From: CAVPGP01 sp963718065
Lineage (GTDB): Bacteria; Actinomycetota; Thermoleophilia; Gaiellales; Gaiellaceae
NCBI GenBank assembly: GCA_963718065.1
Contig: CAVQYE010000021.1
Coordinates: forward strand, 1-64,000
DNA: 64,000 bases
Direction: 5' to 3'
Part shown: one piece after another, positions 36,246 to 45,216 of the stretch
Numbering within the stretch: position 1 is the first letter of the stretch
Layout: each line of letters opens with the position of its first letter
The notes under the pieces: generated by a model
Databases searched by the model: none
Seen by the model: the letters and a program-made list of their open reading frames with translations, nothing else
Told to the model about the DNA's origin: nothing
Translations under genes and position numbers: made by a program

Positions 36246-37142
36246 CGGCGGTGCTCACCGTCGTCGACATCCGGAAGCGGTTCGGCGAGGTACAGGCCCT
36301 CGACGGCTGCTCGCTGTCGGTGGCGCGCGGCCGGATGCTCGGCTTCCTCGGCCCGAACGGGGCCGGGAAGACAACCGTGATGCGCACCATCTTCGGCCTC
36401 GTCGAGCCGGACGGCGGCGAGGTGCTCTGGGACGGTCGCCCGATCGGGCTGGAAGAGCGGCTGCGCTTCGGGTACATGCCGGAGGAGCGCGGCCTCTATC
36501 CGCGGATGCAGGTCGCAGAGCAGCTCGGATACTTCGGGACGCTGCACGGGCTGAGCGACGCAGCGGCGGACGTGGCGGCGGCGCGGTGGCTCGACCGGCT
36601 GGCGCTCGGCGGGACGCGCCGCCGCGAAGGTCGAAGAGCTCTCCCACGGCAACCAGCAGCGCGTTCAACTCGCAGCCGCGCTGCTGCACGAGCCGGAGTT
36701 GCTCGTCCTCGACGAGCCATTCGCCGGTCTCGACCCCGTCGCAGTCCAGATGCTCGCGGACGTGCTGCGCGGCGAGGCGGCGCGCGGCGCGGCCGTTCTC
36801 TTCTCGAGCCACCAGCTCGATCTGGTCGAGGACATGTGTGAGGAGGTGGCGATCGTCGACCACGGCCGCGTGGTCGCCACCGGGGACGTGGACGCGCTCA
36901 GGCAGGCGTCGCAGCGGAGGCGGATCGAGCTTCGGCTCGAAGGCGCGCCGCCGCATTGGCTGCCCCACGTCGCAGGCGTGGACCTGGTCGAGCGCCGCAA
37001 CGGAGATCTGCGGCTGCTGGCCGGCCGGGAGGTCGATCCGGAGCAGGTGCTGGCAGAGGCCGAGCGGACGGCGCGGGTCGTGGCATTCAGCTACGGGCCG
37101 CCGTCGCTCGCCGAGCTGTTCCTGGAGCTGGTGGCGCCGTGA
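36242..37142 (+). CDS. ABC transporter ATP-binding protein (NatA-like), one frameshift
   Basis: About 299 residues after correction. Walker A GPNGAGKTTVMRTIFG and the Q-loop region GYMPEERGLYPRMQV are in the first frame. A +1 slip at about 36612-36626 leads to the frame with KVEELSHGNQQRVQLAAALL (signature) and LLVLDEPFAGLDPVAVQ (Walker B). Motif spacing fits NatA-type ATPases paired with ABC2_membrane_3 permeases, which is what follows. GTG start, GTGA coupling at both ends. Confidence 0.85.
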
Positions 37143-38309
37143 GCGCCCGGCGCGCGATCACGCTCGTCGCCCGGCGCGAGGTCCGCGAGCGCCTGACGCA
37201 GCAAGGTGTTCCTGGTCTCGACGCTGGTCCTGCTCCTGATCGTCGGCGGATCGACGGCGCTCCAGGGGGCGCTCTCGAAGAAGCCGACGTACCACGTCGC
37301 CGTCAGCGCGCCGGCGCCCGCCGGGCTCGCCGCCGCCCTCCAACGCGCAGCAAAGCCGTTCGACGACGCGAAGGTGCACCTGCGGGTGGTCACGTCGCCG
37401 GCCGCCGGACGGCGCGCACTCGAGGCCGAGCAGGTCGACGCGCTTCTGCTCCTCTCGCAGGATCGGCTCGTCTTCCGCACGAACGTCGACGCGAAGGCGG
37501 CAGCGATCGCAGACATCGCGGTGCGCGCCCTCCGCAATCAGCTGCCGCCGGCACCGGAGCTGACGACCGCAACGCTCCATCAGCCGGACACGGAGACCAC
37601 CGACGCCCAAACGCTCGTTGCGTACGTCGGCTCGCTGCTCTTGCTCATGTCCCTGGCGATCTACGGCCAGTGGGTGGTCAGCGGCGTGGTCGAGGAGAAG
37701 AACAACCGCGTCGTCGAGATCATTCTCTCGACGGTGCGGCCGCGGCACCTGCTCGCCGGCAAGGTGATCGGGATCGGCCTGCTCGGGCTCTCGCAGCTCG
37801 CGCTCGTGGCGGGCCTCGCGGCCACGCTCCTCGTCGCCGGCGTCTTCGACGCCCCGGCCGCGCTCGGTGGCAGCGTGGCGCTCGTCATCCCCTGGTTCGC
37901 GCTCGGGTTCGCGCTCTACGCAGTCGCCTACGCCGCGGCCGGCGCCCTGGCCTCCCGGCAGCAGAACGCGGACACCGCGGGACAACCTGTCACGTACACG
38001 CTCCTCGCCGTCTACTTCGCCGGCTACGTCGCACTCGCAAGCGACATGGACGGCCCGCTGGCGAACGCCCTCACGGTGTTCCCGCTCACCGCGCCGCTCG
38101 TGCTCCCCGCACGCAGCGCGCTGGTCGGCGTGCCGCTCTGGGAACACGTCGCCGCCGTCGTGCTCGTCCTCGCAGCGATCTATGCGCTCGTCCGCTTCGC
38201 CGGCCGCATCTACGCCCAAGGGCTGCTCCGCAGCGGGCCTCGACTCGGCGTCCGCGCGGCGTGGCGCCTCACCGACCACTCATCCCGTTCAGAAAGGACA
38301 CCGTCGTGA
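37139..38309 (+). CDS. ABC-2 permease of NatB type, one frameshift
   Basis: About 389 residues. The start VSARRAITLVARREVRERLT is in the first frame. After a +1 slip at 37195-37206 the protein continues KVFLVSTLVLLLIVGGST, a large extracytoplasmic loop to about residue 155, then the typical VVEEKNNRVVEIILSTVRPR, HLLAGKVIGIGLLGLSQLAL and four more helices. The architecture (one helix, large external domain, five helices) is NatB/ABC2_membrane_3. Pairs with the ATPase at 36242. Confidence 0.83.
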
Positions 38310-40358
38310 CCGTCGCGCCGACACCGCTCGCAAGGCCCGCTCCGGCCCATCACCTGCTTGTCGATGCTCGCATCCGCCAGCTCGTCTGGCTGATCGCGGC
38401 GGCAGTCATCGGCTTCCTTGTCCCGTACGTCTTCGCCGACCGGCTCGATGTGCCGCGTGACGCCTACTACGCGATCTACGTCGCCACCGTCGCCTCGTTC
38501 TTCCTCCTCTGGACGCACGCGAACGCACTCTCCTTGCGATCCATGCTGACGCGGAACTGGCGAGGCGCGCTCGTCCTCGGAGTGCTCGTAGGTGCGCTGC
38601 TCGCCGCGATCGCGCTCGGCTACGACTCGACACCTCACCCGGCCGGGCTCGCGTTCTACGGCGCGATCATCTGGCGCGGCATCGTCTACGGAGCAGCCGA
38701 CGGGCTCCTGCTGGGCGCATTCCCCGTGCTCGCCGTCTTCACCGCGTTCCCGTTCATGCGCGGTCGCGCGCACATCCTCAGGACAGCCGGTAGCGGCGCA
38801 CTCGCGATCGTCGCGGCGCTCACGCTCACGGCCGCTTACCACCTCGGCTACCCGGACTTCCGCGGCTCGAAGCTCACCGCACCGATCCGCGGGGCAGCGA
38901 TCTGGACCGCACCGACCCTGCTCACGCTCAACCCGGTCGGATCGATGATCGCGCACATCGGGCTCCACGTCACGGCCGTCACCCACAGCTATGAGGGCGA
39001 CACGTTCCTGCCGCCACATGCCACCGCAGCCCCGACGATCGCTCTCGTCCCCTGCACGATCGGCGGCAGCCTTGCCCAATGCGGAGCGCTTCAGGTCGCC
39101 GAGAACCCATCCGACCCGAGCGGCCGCCAGATCTCGCTGAAGGTGGCCGTCTTCAAGGCGCAGAGCCAGAGCCCCAAGCCCGATCCGCTCGTCTGGTTCG
39201 CCGGCTGGGGCAGCGCCGGTGTGAGCGACGACGCCGCGAACGTCGTCTCGGCGTTCACGGCGCTGAACTTCGACCGCGACCTCGTCTTCATCGACCAACG
39301 CGGCACCGGCAGCTCGAAGCTCGTCTGCAACCTGCCGTCCGACGTGAAGCTCACCGCGCTCCGCCGCGGTGACGAAGGCTGCTCGCAGCTGCGCCGAGCG
39401 GCTAGGCCCGAACCTCCGCTACTACACGAGCGCTGTCGCAGTCGACGACTTCGACCGCGTGCGCCGCGCCCTCGGCTACGAGACGATCAACATCTACGGC
39501 GGCTCCTACGGCGTTACGACGGGGCAGATCTACCTGCTCCGCCACGGCTCGCACGTCCGCTCGGCCGTCTTCGACAGCGGCTCGCTGCTCGACGTGCACA
39601 TCTTCGAGCGGCAACTCGTGAACAAGCAGCGCGCTCTCGAGCTGCTCCTCGCCCGCTGCGCCGCCGACAGCGCGTGCCACAACGCCTATCCGAACCTCCG
39701 CCGCGAGTACGCGCAAATCGGCGCCCGCCTCGCGCGCAACCCCGTCGCGATACCCGGCACGAAGGTCAAGCTGGACCCCGCCACGTTCGCGTCGGTGCTG
39801 GACGACTTCCTCGCCTACACACCCGGCAAGGCTGTCGTACCGCGGCTGATCCATCTCGTCGCGACCGGCCAGATCGCGCGCGCTGCAGCGGAATTGCCCA
39901 AGAGCACGCCGCAGACCTCAGGGCTCGCGTACCAGCTCCTCATCCAATGTGCCGAGCCGTGGGCGTCCTGGCGCCGCGGCGAGATCGAGCGGCTCTCCGG
40001 CGCGAGTTACCTCGCACCGCTCTTCCGCAATGCCGCGACGACAATGGCGGCCGCCTGCGCGGGTTTCCCGCGGGCCGACGTTCCGGCAGCAATCGGCGAG
40101 CGCGTGCACTCCGACGTGCCGATCCTGTTCCTGACAGGCAACGAGGACGGCGCCGACCCGCCGGCCAACGTCGCCCACGCCCAACGCGAGCTCCCGAACA
40201 GCCGCACCGTCCTGTTCCCCGCCGCCGGCCACGGACAGCTCGGCCTCCCCTGCGCTCAGACGCTGATCGCAGACTTCGTCACACGCGGCGAAGCGACCGG
40301 GCTTGACGCATCGTGCGCGCAGACCGCGGCCGTGCAGCCGTTCGACACGCGTAAGTGA
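38306..40358 (+). CDS. Membrane domain fused to TAP-type alpha/beta-hydrolase, one frameshift
   Basis: About 683 residues after correction. GTG 38306 follows AGAAAGGA and overlaps the previous stop. Residues 20-225 contain six to seven helices and do not match a named family for certain. The rest is a tripeptidyl-aminopeptidase-like hydrolase: oxyanion region PLVWFAGWGSAG, DLVFIDQRGTGSS, nucleophile elbow INIYGGSYG, acid ILFLTGNEDG, His in LFPAAGHGQLG. A +1 slip lies at 39370-39392. The hydrolase part should face outside the cell. It closes the ABC operon, so processing of an exported peptide is a reasonable guess only. Confidence 0.78.
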
Positions 40359-40370
40359 GGCGGGAGCCGC

Positions 40371-40874
40371 TCACCAGACGTAAGGGATCAACTTGTGCGG
40401 AGTCTGCTGCCGGTACTGCGCGTAGTCCGAGTGACTCTGCTCGAGCCAGATCTCCTCGCGCCGCGACTTCAGCTCTGCGAACAGAGCAAGGATGACCGTC
40501 AGCGCAAGTCCGATCACCGTGGCGAAGATCGCGGACCAGCCGAACCCGGCGAGGATCCCGCCCCCGTACATGGGATGTCGAACCAGCCCGTAGACGCCGT
40601 TGGTCTGTAGATCGGCGTCCCCACGTGGCGCCGGAAACGGCGTCAGCGCGTGTCCCAGTCCGAATCCGCCGGCGAGGAGCAGCGCGCCGCCCACGACGAC
40701 CGCGACACCGCCGATCGCGTAGGCGAACGGCGCGAGCGTGCTCGACCACCCTCGACCCACGAGCGCGGAGAGCAGGATCCCGCCGATCAGGAAGATCTGG
40801 ACGACGACCCACCCGCCGCCGCGACGGCCGAGTGTGGGCAGTCCGCGTCGGTGCGGTGGATCGACGCCGCTCAT
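40371..40874 (-). CDS. Isoprenylcysteine methyltransferase-like membrane protein
   Basis: A 167-residue membrane protein with about four helices and the ICMT/PEMT signature GVYGLVRHPMYGGGILAGFG followed by a charged C-terminus (REEIWLEQSHSDYAQYRQQT). This family transfers methyl groups from SAM within the membrane. The start overlaps the acr3 stop as ATGA, so it belongs to the arsenic operon; a role with arsenic or only co-expression cannot be decided. Confidence 0.78.
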   Translation of the reverse strand: MSGVDPPHRRGLPTLGRRGGGWVVVQIFLIGGILLSALVGRGWSSTLAPFAYAIGGVAVVVGGALLLAGGFGLGHALTPFPAPRGDADLQTNGVYGLVRHPMYGGGILAGFGWSAIFATVIGLALTVILALFAELKSRREEIWLEQSHSDYAQYRQQTPHKLIPYVW

Positions 40875-42004
40875 CGGCTCTCAAGTGCGGGTCGGGCTCG
40901 GGCTGGTTGCCAGAACCGGCGCGACCAGAGCGCCACGTAGACGAGCGCCACGAGCACCGGCACCTCGATCAGCGGCCCGACGACCCCTGCGAGCGCCTCT
41001 CCCGAGGTTGCACCAAAGACGCCGACGGCCACTGCGATTGCGAGCTCGAAGTCGTTCGAGGCAACCGTGAAGCCCATGCTCGCCGTTTGCGCATACGGAA
41101 GACCGATCAGCTTGCCGATGACGAAGCCGGCGACCCACATCACGACGAAGTAGCAGAAGAGCGGTAGCGCGATCCGGGCGACGTCGACAGGCTCGGCCGT
41201 GATCTTCTCGCCCTGGATCGCAAACAGCAGCACGATCGTGAACAGCAGCCCGTACAGCGTGATCGGCCCGATCCGCGGCAGGAATGTGGTGTCGTACCAC
41301 TCGCGCCCCTTGCGCTTGAGCCCGACCCGGCGCGTCAGGAACCCGGCCGCGAGTGGGATGCCGAGGAAGATGAGCACCGTCTTTGCGACCTCCCAGATGC
41401 CGACTTCGAAGCCTTGTGTGTCCAGCCCGAGCCAGCCTGGGAGGACGGTCAGGTAGAAGTAGCCGAGCAGCGAGTAGGCGACGACCTGGAAGAGCGCATT
41501 GAAGACGACGAGCAGCGCGGTGCGGTCACGGTCGCCCTTCGCAATGTCGTTCCAGATCAGCACCATCGCGATGCACCTTGCAAGGCCGACGATGATCACG
41601 CCGGTGCGGTAGGCGGGCTCGTCGGCGAGGAAGAGCCACGCGAGCGTGAACATCAAGAGCGGGCCGACCAGCCACGAGAGGACGAGCGAGACGCCGAAGA
41701 ACATGCGGTCGGACACGTCGTCGTGTTTCTTCCGGCCGAGTTCCTCGTAGCGCACCTTCGCGAGCACCGGGTACATCATCAGCAGCAGCCCGAGCGCTAT
41801 CGGCAGCGACACCGTGCCGACCTGAAGCTTGTCGAGGCCATCGTTCAGAGACGGGATCAGTCTCCCGAGGCCGAGCCCAGCGGCCATCGCGATTGCGATC
41901 CAGAGTGGCAGGAACCGGTCGAGCGTCGGCAGCTTCCTCAGTACCGCGTCTTCTGGGTCCGGTCGCGCCGCCGTCCCGCGGCGGACCGCGTCAGTTGCAG
42001 CCAC
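40871..42004 (-). CDS. acr3: Arsenite efflux transporter ACR3
   Basis: 377 residues from GTG 42004 (GAGG nine bases upstream); ATG 42025 in the same frame is an alternative. Ten helices. The essential cysteine region IIVGLARCIAMVLIWNDIAK and TASMGFTVASNDFELAIAVA are the ACR3 signatures. It exports As(III). The 5' end overlaps arsR and the 3' end overlaps the methyltransferase gene. Confidence 0.9.
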   Translation of the reverse strand: MAATDAVRRGTAARPDPEDAVLRKLPTLDRFLPLWIAIAMAAGLGLGRLIPSLNDGLDKLQVGTVSLPIALGLLLMMYPVLAKVRYEELGRKKHDDVSDRMFFGVSLVLSWLVGPLLMFTLAWLFLADEPAYRTGVIIVGLARCIAMVLIWNDIAKGDRDRTALLVVFNALFQVVAYSLLGYFYLTVLPGWLGLDTQGFEVGIWEVAKTVLIFLGIPLAAGFLTRRVGLKRKGREWYDTTFLPRIGPITLYGLLFTIVLLFAIQGEKITAEPVDVARIALPLFCYFVVMWVAGFVIGKLIGLPYAQTASMGFTVASNDFELAIAVAVGVFGATSGEALAGVVGPLIEVPVLVALVYVALWSRRFWQPARARPALESR

Positions 42005-42317
42005 TCGTATCGACCTCGACCGCATCCTCGAGCATCAGCCCCACGAGCTCGTGCAGCTCTTCCAGCCGGGTGCGACTCGCCCAGTAGCACGTGCGCAAGC
42101 CCTCGATCTCCCCAACGATCAATCCTGCGTCCCTGAGCACTTTGAGGTGCTGCGACACGGTTGCTTGCGCGAGGTCGAGCTGGTCGACGAACTGCCCGCA
42201 GTAACAGGCGTCGCGCGCAAGCAGGAGCCGCACGATGCGAACGCGGGCCGGATGGCCGAGCGCCTTCGCGATCGCCGCGACGTCCTGCTCGACAGGCGTC
42301 TCCAGCGTGAGCGTCAT
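41991..42317 (-). CDS. arsR: ArsR-family arsenic-responsive repressor
   Basis: 108 residues from ATG 42317. Winged helix-turn-helix: ALGHPARVRIVRLLLARDAC, CGQFVDQLDLAQATVSQHLK. Cysteines that may bind As(III) are in DACYCGQ, RTCYW and at the C-terminal SGCN. This differs from the ELCVCDL site of classical ArsR. ATGA coupling with the upstream DUF2180 gene. Confidence 0.88.
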   Translation of the reverse strand: MTLTLETPVEQDVAAIAKALGHPARVRIVRLLLARDACYCGQFVDQLDLAQATVSQHLKVLRDAGLIVGEIEGLRTCYWASRTRLEELHELVGLMLEDAVEVDTSGCN

Positions 42318-42541
42318 GAGACGCCGGCGATGTGGTGCCGCGTCGATGCCGCGATGCCGGCCGGGACGCCGCGGAGTGGCTTGGGCCGAGGCAGCGTGTG
42401 GGCACACGAATAGACTGTGCCGCCGACGTGGTAGTCACGCGTCTCGAGCAAGTGGTCGAGGCAGAGGCCGACGCCGCAGTGCCGGCAGACGGCGACAGCG
42501 GGGACGGGGTCTTTCACCTTCGCGCACTCGAAGCAGTTCAT
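42314..42541 (-). CDS. DUF2180 zinc-ribbon-like protein
   Basis: 75 residues from ATG 42541. Cysteine/His pairs in MNCFECAK, CRHCGVGLCLDHL and YSCAHTL indicate a small zinc-binding protein of the DUF2180 family, often found beside arsR and acr3 in Actinomycetota. It is the first gene of the arsenic operon. Confidence 0.78.
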   Translation of the reverse strand: MNCFECAKVKDPVPAVAVCRHCGVGLCLDHLLETRDYHVGGTVYSCAHTLPRPKPLRGVPAGIAASTRHHIAGVS

Positions 42542-42570
42542 CTGGAGCGCCTCCTCGAGCCCGGACGGGC

Positions 42571-42590
42571 TCATCGTCGATCGCAGATGA
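42571..42590. promoter_or_regulatory. Candidate ArsR operator
   Basis: TCATC (42571-42575) and GATGA (42586-42590) are inverted with a 10-base spacer, 30 bp upstream of the first ars gene. The spacing is like ArsR/SmtB dyads, but the arms are short. Confidence 0.35.
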
Positions 42591-42682
42591 ACGATCACCC
42601 GCGCCGCACGATGCGGAATCAGCGCCGGCGCGTAAGTACGGCTGCGGGGAACTACCGAGTGTCGCCGGCAGCTGGGCGGGGA

Positions 42683-42826
42683 TCAGCGCCTCGCCTCGAG
42701 CGTCAGTGCGAGGGCAGCGTCCAGTGCAGCCGGTGGCGGCGCCGCCGGCCCCGCCGCCAGCCCGACAATCAGAAGACCCGCAACACCGCGGATGCGGCCC
42801 GCCTCGCCTCCCGCTTTCGGTGTCAT
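42683..42826 (-). CDS. Small hydrophobic protein (47 aa)
   Basis: An open frame of 47 residues starting MTPKAGGEAGRIRGVAGLLI. A very strong GAGGAGG lies a few bases before the ATG (42826). It has one hydrophobic stretch (VAGLLIVGLAAGPAA) and an Ala/Leu-rich tail. It lies between the ars operon and the DUF4386 gene. I do not recognise it; the ribosome binding site is the main support. Confidence 0.4.
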   Translation of the reverse strand: MTPKAGGEAGRIRGVAGLLIVGLAAGPAAPPPAALDAALALTLEARR

Positions 42827-42877
42827 CGGACACCTCCTCTCCGACTATCGTCGAACACCACGCAGCACCGGGAGAAC

Positions 42878-43603
42878 TCAGCCACGCCCCGGCTCGCCGT
42901 GAGCCGTCGCCACCGGCGAAGCAGCGAACCCCTTCCAGATCAGTAGGACCGCCAGGATCATCTCCTGCAGGCCGATCGGAGCAGCCCAGAACAGCTGCAG
43001 CGCAAACGGAGCCTCGAAGCCGAACATCTCGGCGACGGCTCTGGTCAGGAGCAGCAGGCCCCCGACGAGGCCCAGAAGCGACAACCAGACCGGGACGAGC
43101 CGGGACCGGTACAGGAGGGTGTTGAGGATCACCGCGCTCACTGCGAACACGAGCAGCGTCCCCACGAGGTAGGTCCACTCCCGCACCGAGAGCAGCGCGC
43201 TGCCCACGGGTGCCACGCCGACCCCACCTGCACTGCCCCAGTCCTGGCTCAGCGCCAATACGACGAGGGCGGTTGTCGAGGCCAGGAGGATGAAGGTCGC
43301 CTCCAGCGTGCGCACTGCGAGGTAGCCGACCGCCATGCCCTCGCCGTGGGGCTTGAGCACAGGAAGCAGCAGCGCGGCGATCCCGACCACCGACAGGGCA
43401 AGGATGAACTCCAGCAGGACCCCCAGGATGATCTGGCCCTCGTGTGCCGCGACCTCGATCAGGTAGTCCGGATCGTCCAGGGGCAGCAGCAGCGACCCGC
43501 CGACGATCGCGCTGACGGAGGCCACGATGAACAGAACCCCGACGAGTCGGGCCGTCGCCCTCTGCGCGGTCACGACCACCTCAGCGGGAGCAGACAGGGC
43601 CAT
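42878..43603 (-). CDS. DUF4386-family membrane protein
   Basis: 241 residues from ATG 43603, six helices. ATARLVGVLFIVASVSAIVG near the N-terminus, a Gly/Ala-rich middle helix pair and NTLLYRSRLVPVWLSLLGLV match the DUF4386 family (integral membrane, function unknown). Monocistronic or followed by the small ORF at 42826. Confidence 0.72.
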   Translation of the reverse strand: MALSAPAEVVVTAQRATARLVGVLFIVASVSAIVGGSLLLPLDDPDYLIEVAAHEGQIILGVLLEFILALSVVGIAALLLPVLKPHGEGMAVGYLAVRTLEATFILLASTTALVVLALSQDWGSAGGVGVAPVGSALLSVREWTYLVGTLLVFAVSAVILNTLLYRSRLVPVWLSLLGLVGGLLLLTRAVAEMFGFEAPFALQLFWAAPIGLQEMILAVLLIWKGFAASPVATAHGEPGRG

Positions 43604-43722
43604 CAATCGTCGCTCGCCACGTCGTCCGGTATCTCGACCCGTCTGCGGCTCAGGACATCAGGGCAGCCGCGCAACCGCGCCTGTTGGAAACTACGGATTC
43701 AGGCCCGCCGTATGATCGCGCG

Positions 43723-44202
43723 ATGCGCGAGCCCGTCTTTGTCGACACGGTCCAGGTAGCCCTCGTCGTCCGCGACCTCGAGGCCTCGATGAAGACGTAC
43801 GTCGAGCGCTACGGCATCGGCCCCTGGGAGATCTACGAGTTCAATCCGGACACTGTCGAGAACATGAAGGCGCATGGCGTGTCGATCGAGTCGTCGTGGC
43901 GGCTCGCGCTCGCGCGGGTCGGCGGCGTCATGTGGGAGTTGATCGAGCCGCTCGACGAGCACAGCACCTACGCCCAGTTCCTCGCCGAGCACGGCGAGGG
44001 TGTCCACCACGTCGGCATGGTCGGGACGGACTTCGACGGCACGCTCGCCGAGTTCGACTCAGAGGGGCGTGTGCCGCTGCTGAGCGGGCGCTACCGCGGA
44101 ATCGACTTCGCCTACCTGCCGACCGCCGCGGACATGGGCGTGGCAACCGAGATCTTCAGCGCGGTGCCGTCGGGCCAGGAGCCTGACGCGCGCTATCCGT
44201 AG
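43723..44202 (+). CDS. VOC-family (glyoxalase-like) protein
   Basis: 159 residues from ATG 43723. The vicinal-oxygen-chelate beta-alpha repeat is visible: VDTVQVALVVRDLEASMKTY in the first half and EHGEGVHHVGMVGTDFD in the second, as in methylmalonyl-CoA epimerase-like proteins. A -10 box TATGAT (43711-43716) lies six bases before the start, suggesting a leaderless message. Substrate unknown. Confidence 0.75.
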   Translation: MREPVFVDTVQVALVVRDLEASMKTYVERYGIGPWEIYEFNPDTVENMKAHGVSIESSWRLALARVGGVMWELIEPLDEHSTYAQFLAEHGEGVHHVGMVGTDFDGTLAEFDSEGRVPLLSGRYRGIDFAYLPTAADMGVATEIFSAVPSGQEPDARYP

Positions 44203-44236
44203 CGCCCTCGGTCCTCGTCAGCCGTAGAGTCGCGCA

Positions 44237-45199
44237 GTGGCCTCTGCACACAGCACCGTCGAGACGGTCCGCGGGCCGGTCGCCCTCGACGCGCTCGGCC
44301 GGACGCTGATGCACGAGCACGTCGTGCTCCTCTCCCCCGAGGCGCTCGCCAACTTCGGCCACGTCTGGGGCGCGCGCTACTGGGACGAGGACGCTGGCGT
44401 CGCCGATGTGATCGCGAAGCTCCGCCGCCTGCGGGAGGCGGGCTACGAGACGCTCGTCGACGCAACCGCGATCGGCTGGGGCCGCGACGCTCGCCGACTC
44501 GCCCGGATCAACGAGCAGGTGGACGTGAACATCGTCTTAGCGACCGGCGTCTACTCGTTCATCGAGCTACCTCCGTTCCTCGCGTACCGGAGCAACGACC
44601 AGATCGTCGAGCTGCTCGTACGCGAGCTGCGCGAGGGGATCGACGACACCGGGATCAAGGCTGCGTTCCTCAAGTGCTGCGTCGAGGTTCATGGGATTGT
44701 CGGCGACATCCCGCGCATCCTCTCCTGCGTCGCCGCCGCGTCGATCGAGACGGACTCGCCGGTGATGGTGCACACGAACGCCGCACACCAGACGGGCCGG
44801 CTCGCCCTCGATTTCCTGCTGAACGCGGGCGTCGCGCCCAGCCGGATCGTGATCGCCCACATGGGCGACAGCAACGACCTCGACTATCAGCGCGCGATCG
44901 CCGACAGCGGCGCGTGGCTCGGCCACGACCGCTTCCACATCGAGCACTTCAACCCGGACGCCGACCGCGTTCGGACACTCGCTGCGCTCGTCACCGAGGG
45001 TTACACCGGGCAAGTCCACCTCGGCCACGACGCCGGAGCCTTCCACGACTTCATGGTCGGGAACCCGATCTTCGAGGGTGAGATCGCCGACTGGCTGCAC
45101 ATCCCGACGACGATCGTCCCCGCGTTGCTCGAGGCCGGCGTCACACAGGCGCAGATCGACCAGATGCTGGTCGAGAACCCGCGCCGCTTCTTCGCCTAG
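44237..45199 (+). CDS. Phosphotriesterase-family metallohydrolase
   Basis: 320 residues. The binuclear amidohydrolase ligands are all visible: HxH in TLMHEHVVL, the carbamylated-lysine position in GIKAAFLKCC, His in VMVHTNAAH, His in IVIAHMGDS and Asp in VHLGHDAG. Family members hydrolyse organophosphates or, more often, lactones. GTG start; the VOC gene is 34 bp upstream on the same strand. Confidence 0.86.
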   Translation: MASAHSTVETVRGPVALDALGRTLMHEHVVLLSPEALANFGHVWGARYWDEDAGVADVIAKLRRLREAGYETLVDATAIGWGRDARRLARINEQVDVNIVLATGVYSFIELPPFLAYRSNDQIVELLVRELREGIDDTGIKAAFLKCCVEVHGIVGDIPRILSCVAAASIETDSPVMVHTNAAHQTGRLALDFLLNAGVAPSRIVIAHMGDSNDLDYQRAIADSGAWLGHDRFHIEHFNPDADRVRTLAALVTEGYTGQVHLGHDAGAFHDFMVGNPIFEGEIADWLHIPTTIVPALLEAGVTQAQIDQMLVENPRRFFA

Positions 45200-45216
45200 G
45201 CGGCTCGAGCCGCACC

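Noticed and set aside
36956..40306. An 1116-residue protein covering the end of the ABC operon
   Set aside because: The first 450 codons are out-of-frame reading of the ATPase and permease; only the membrane and hydrolase part is real.
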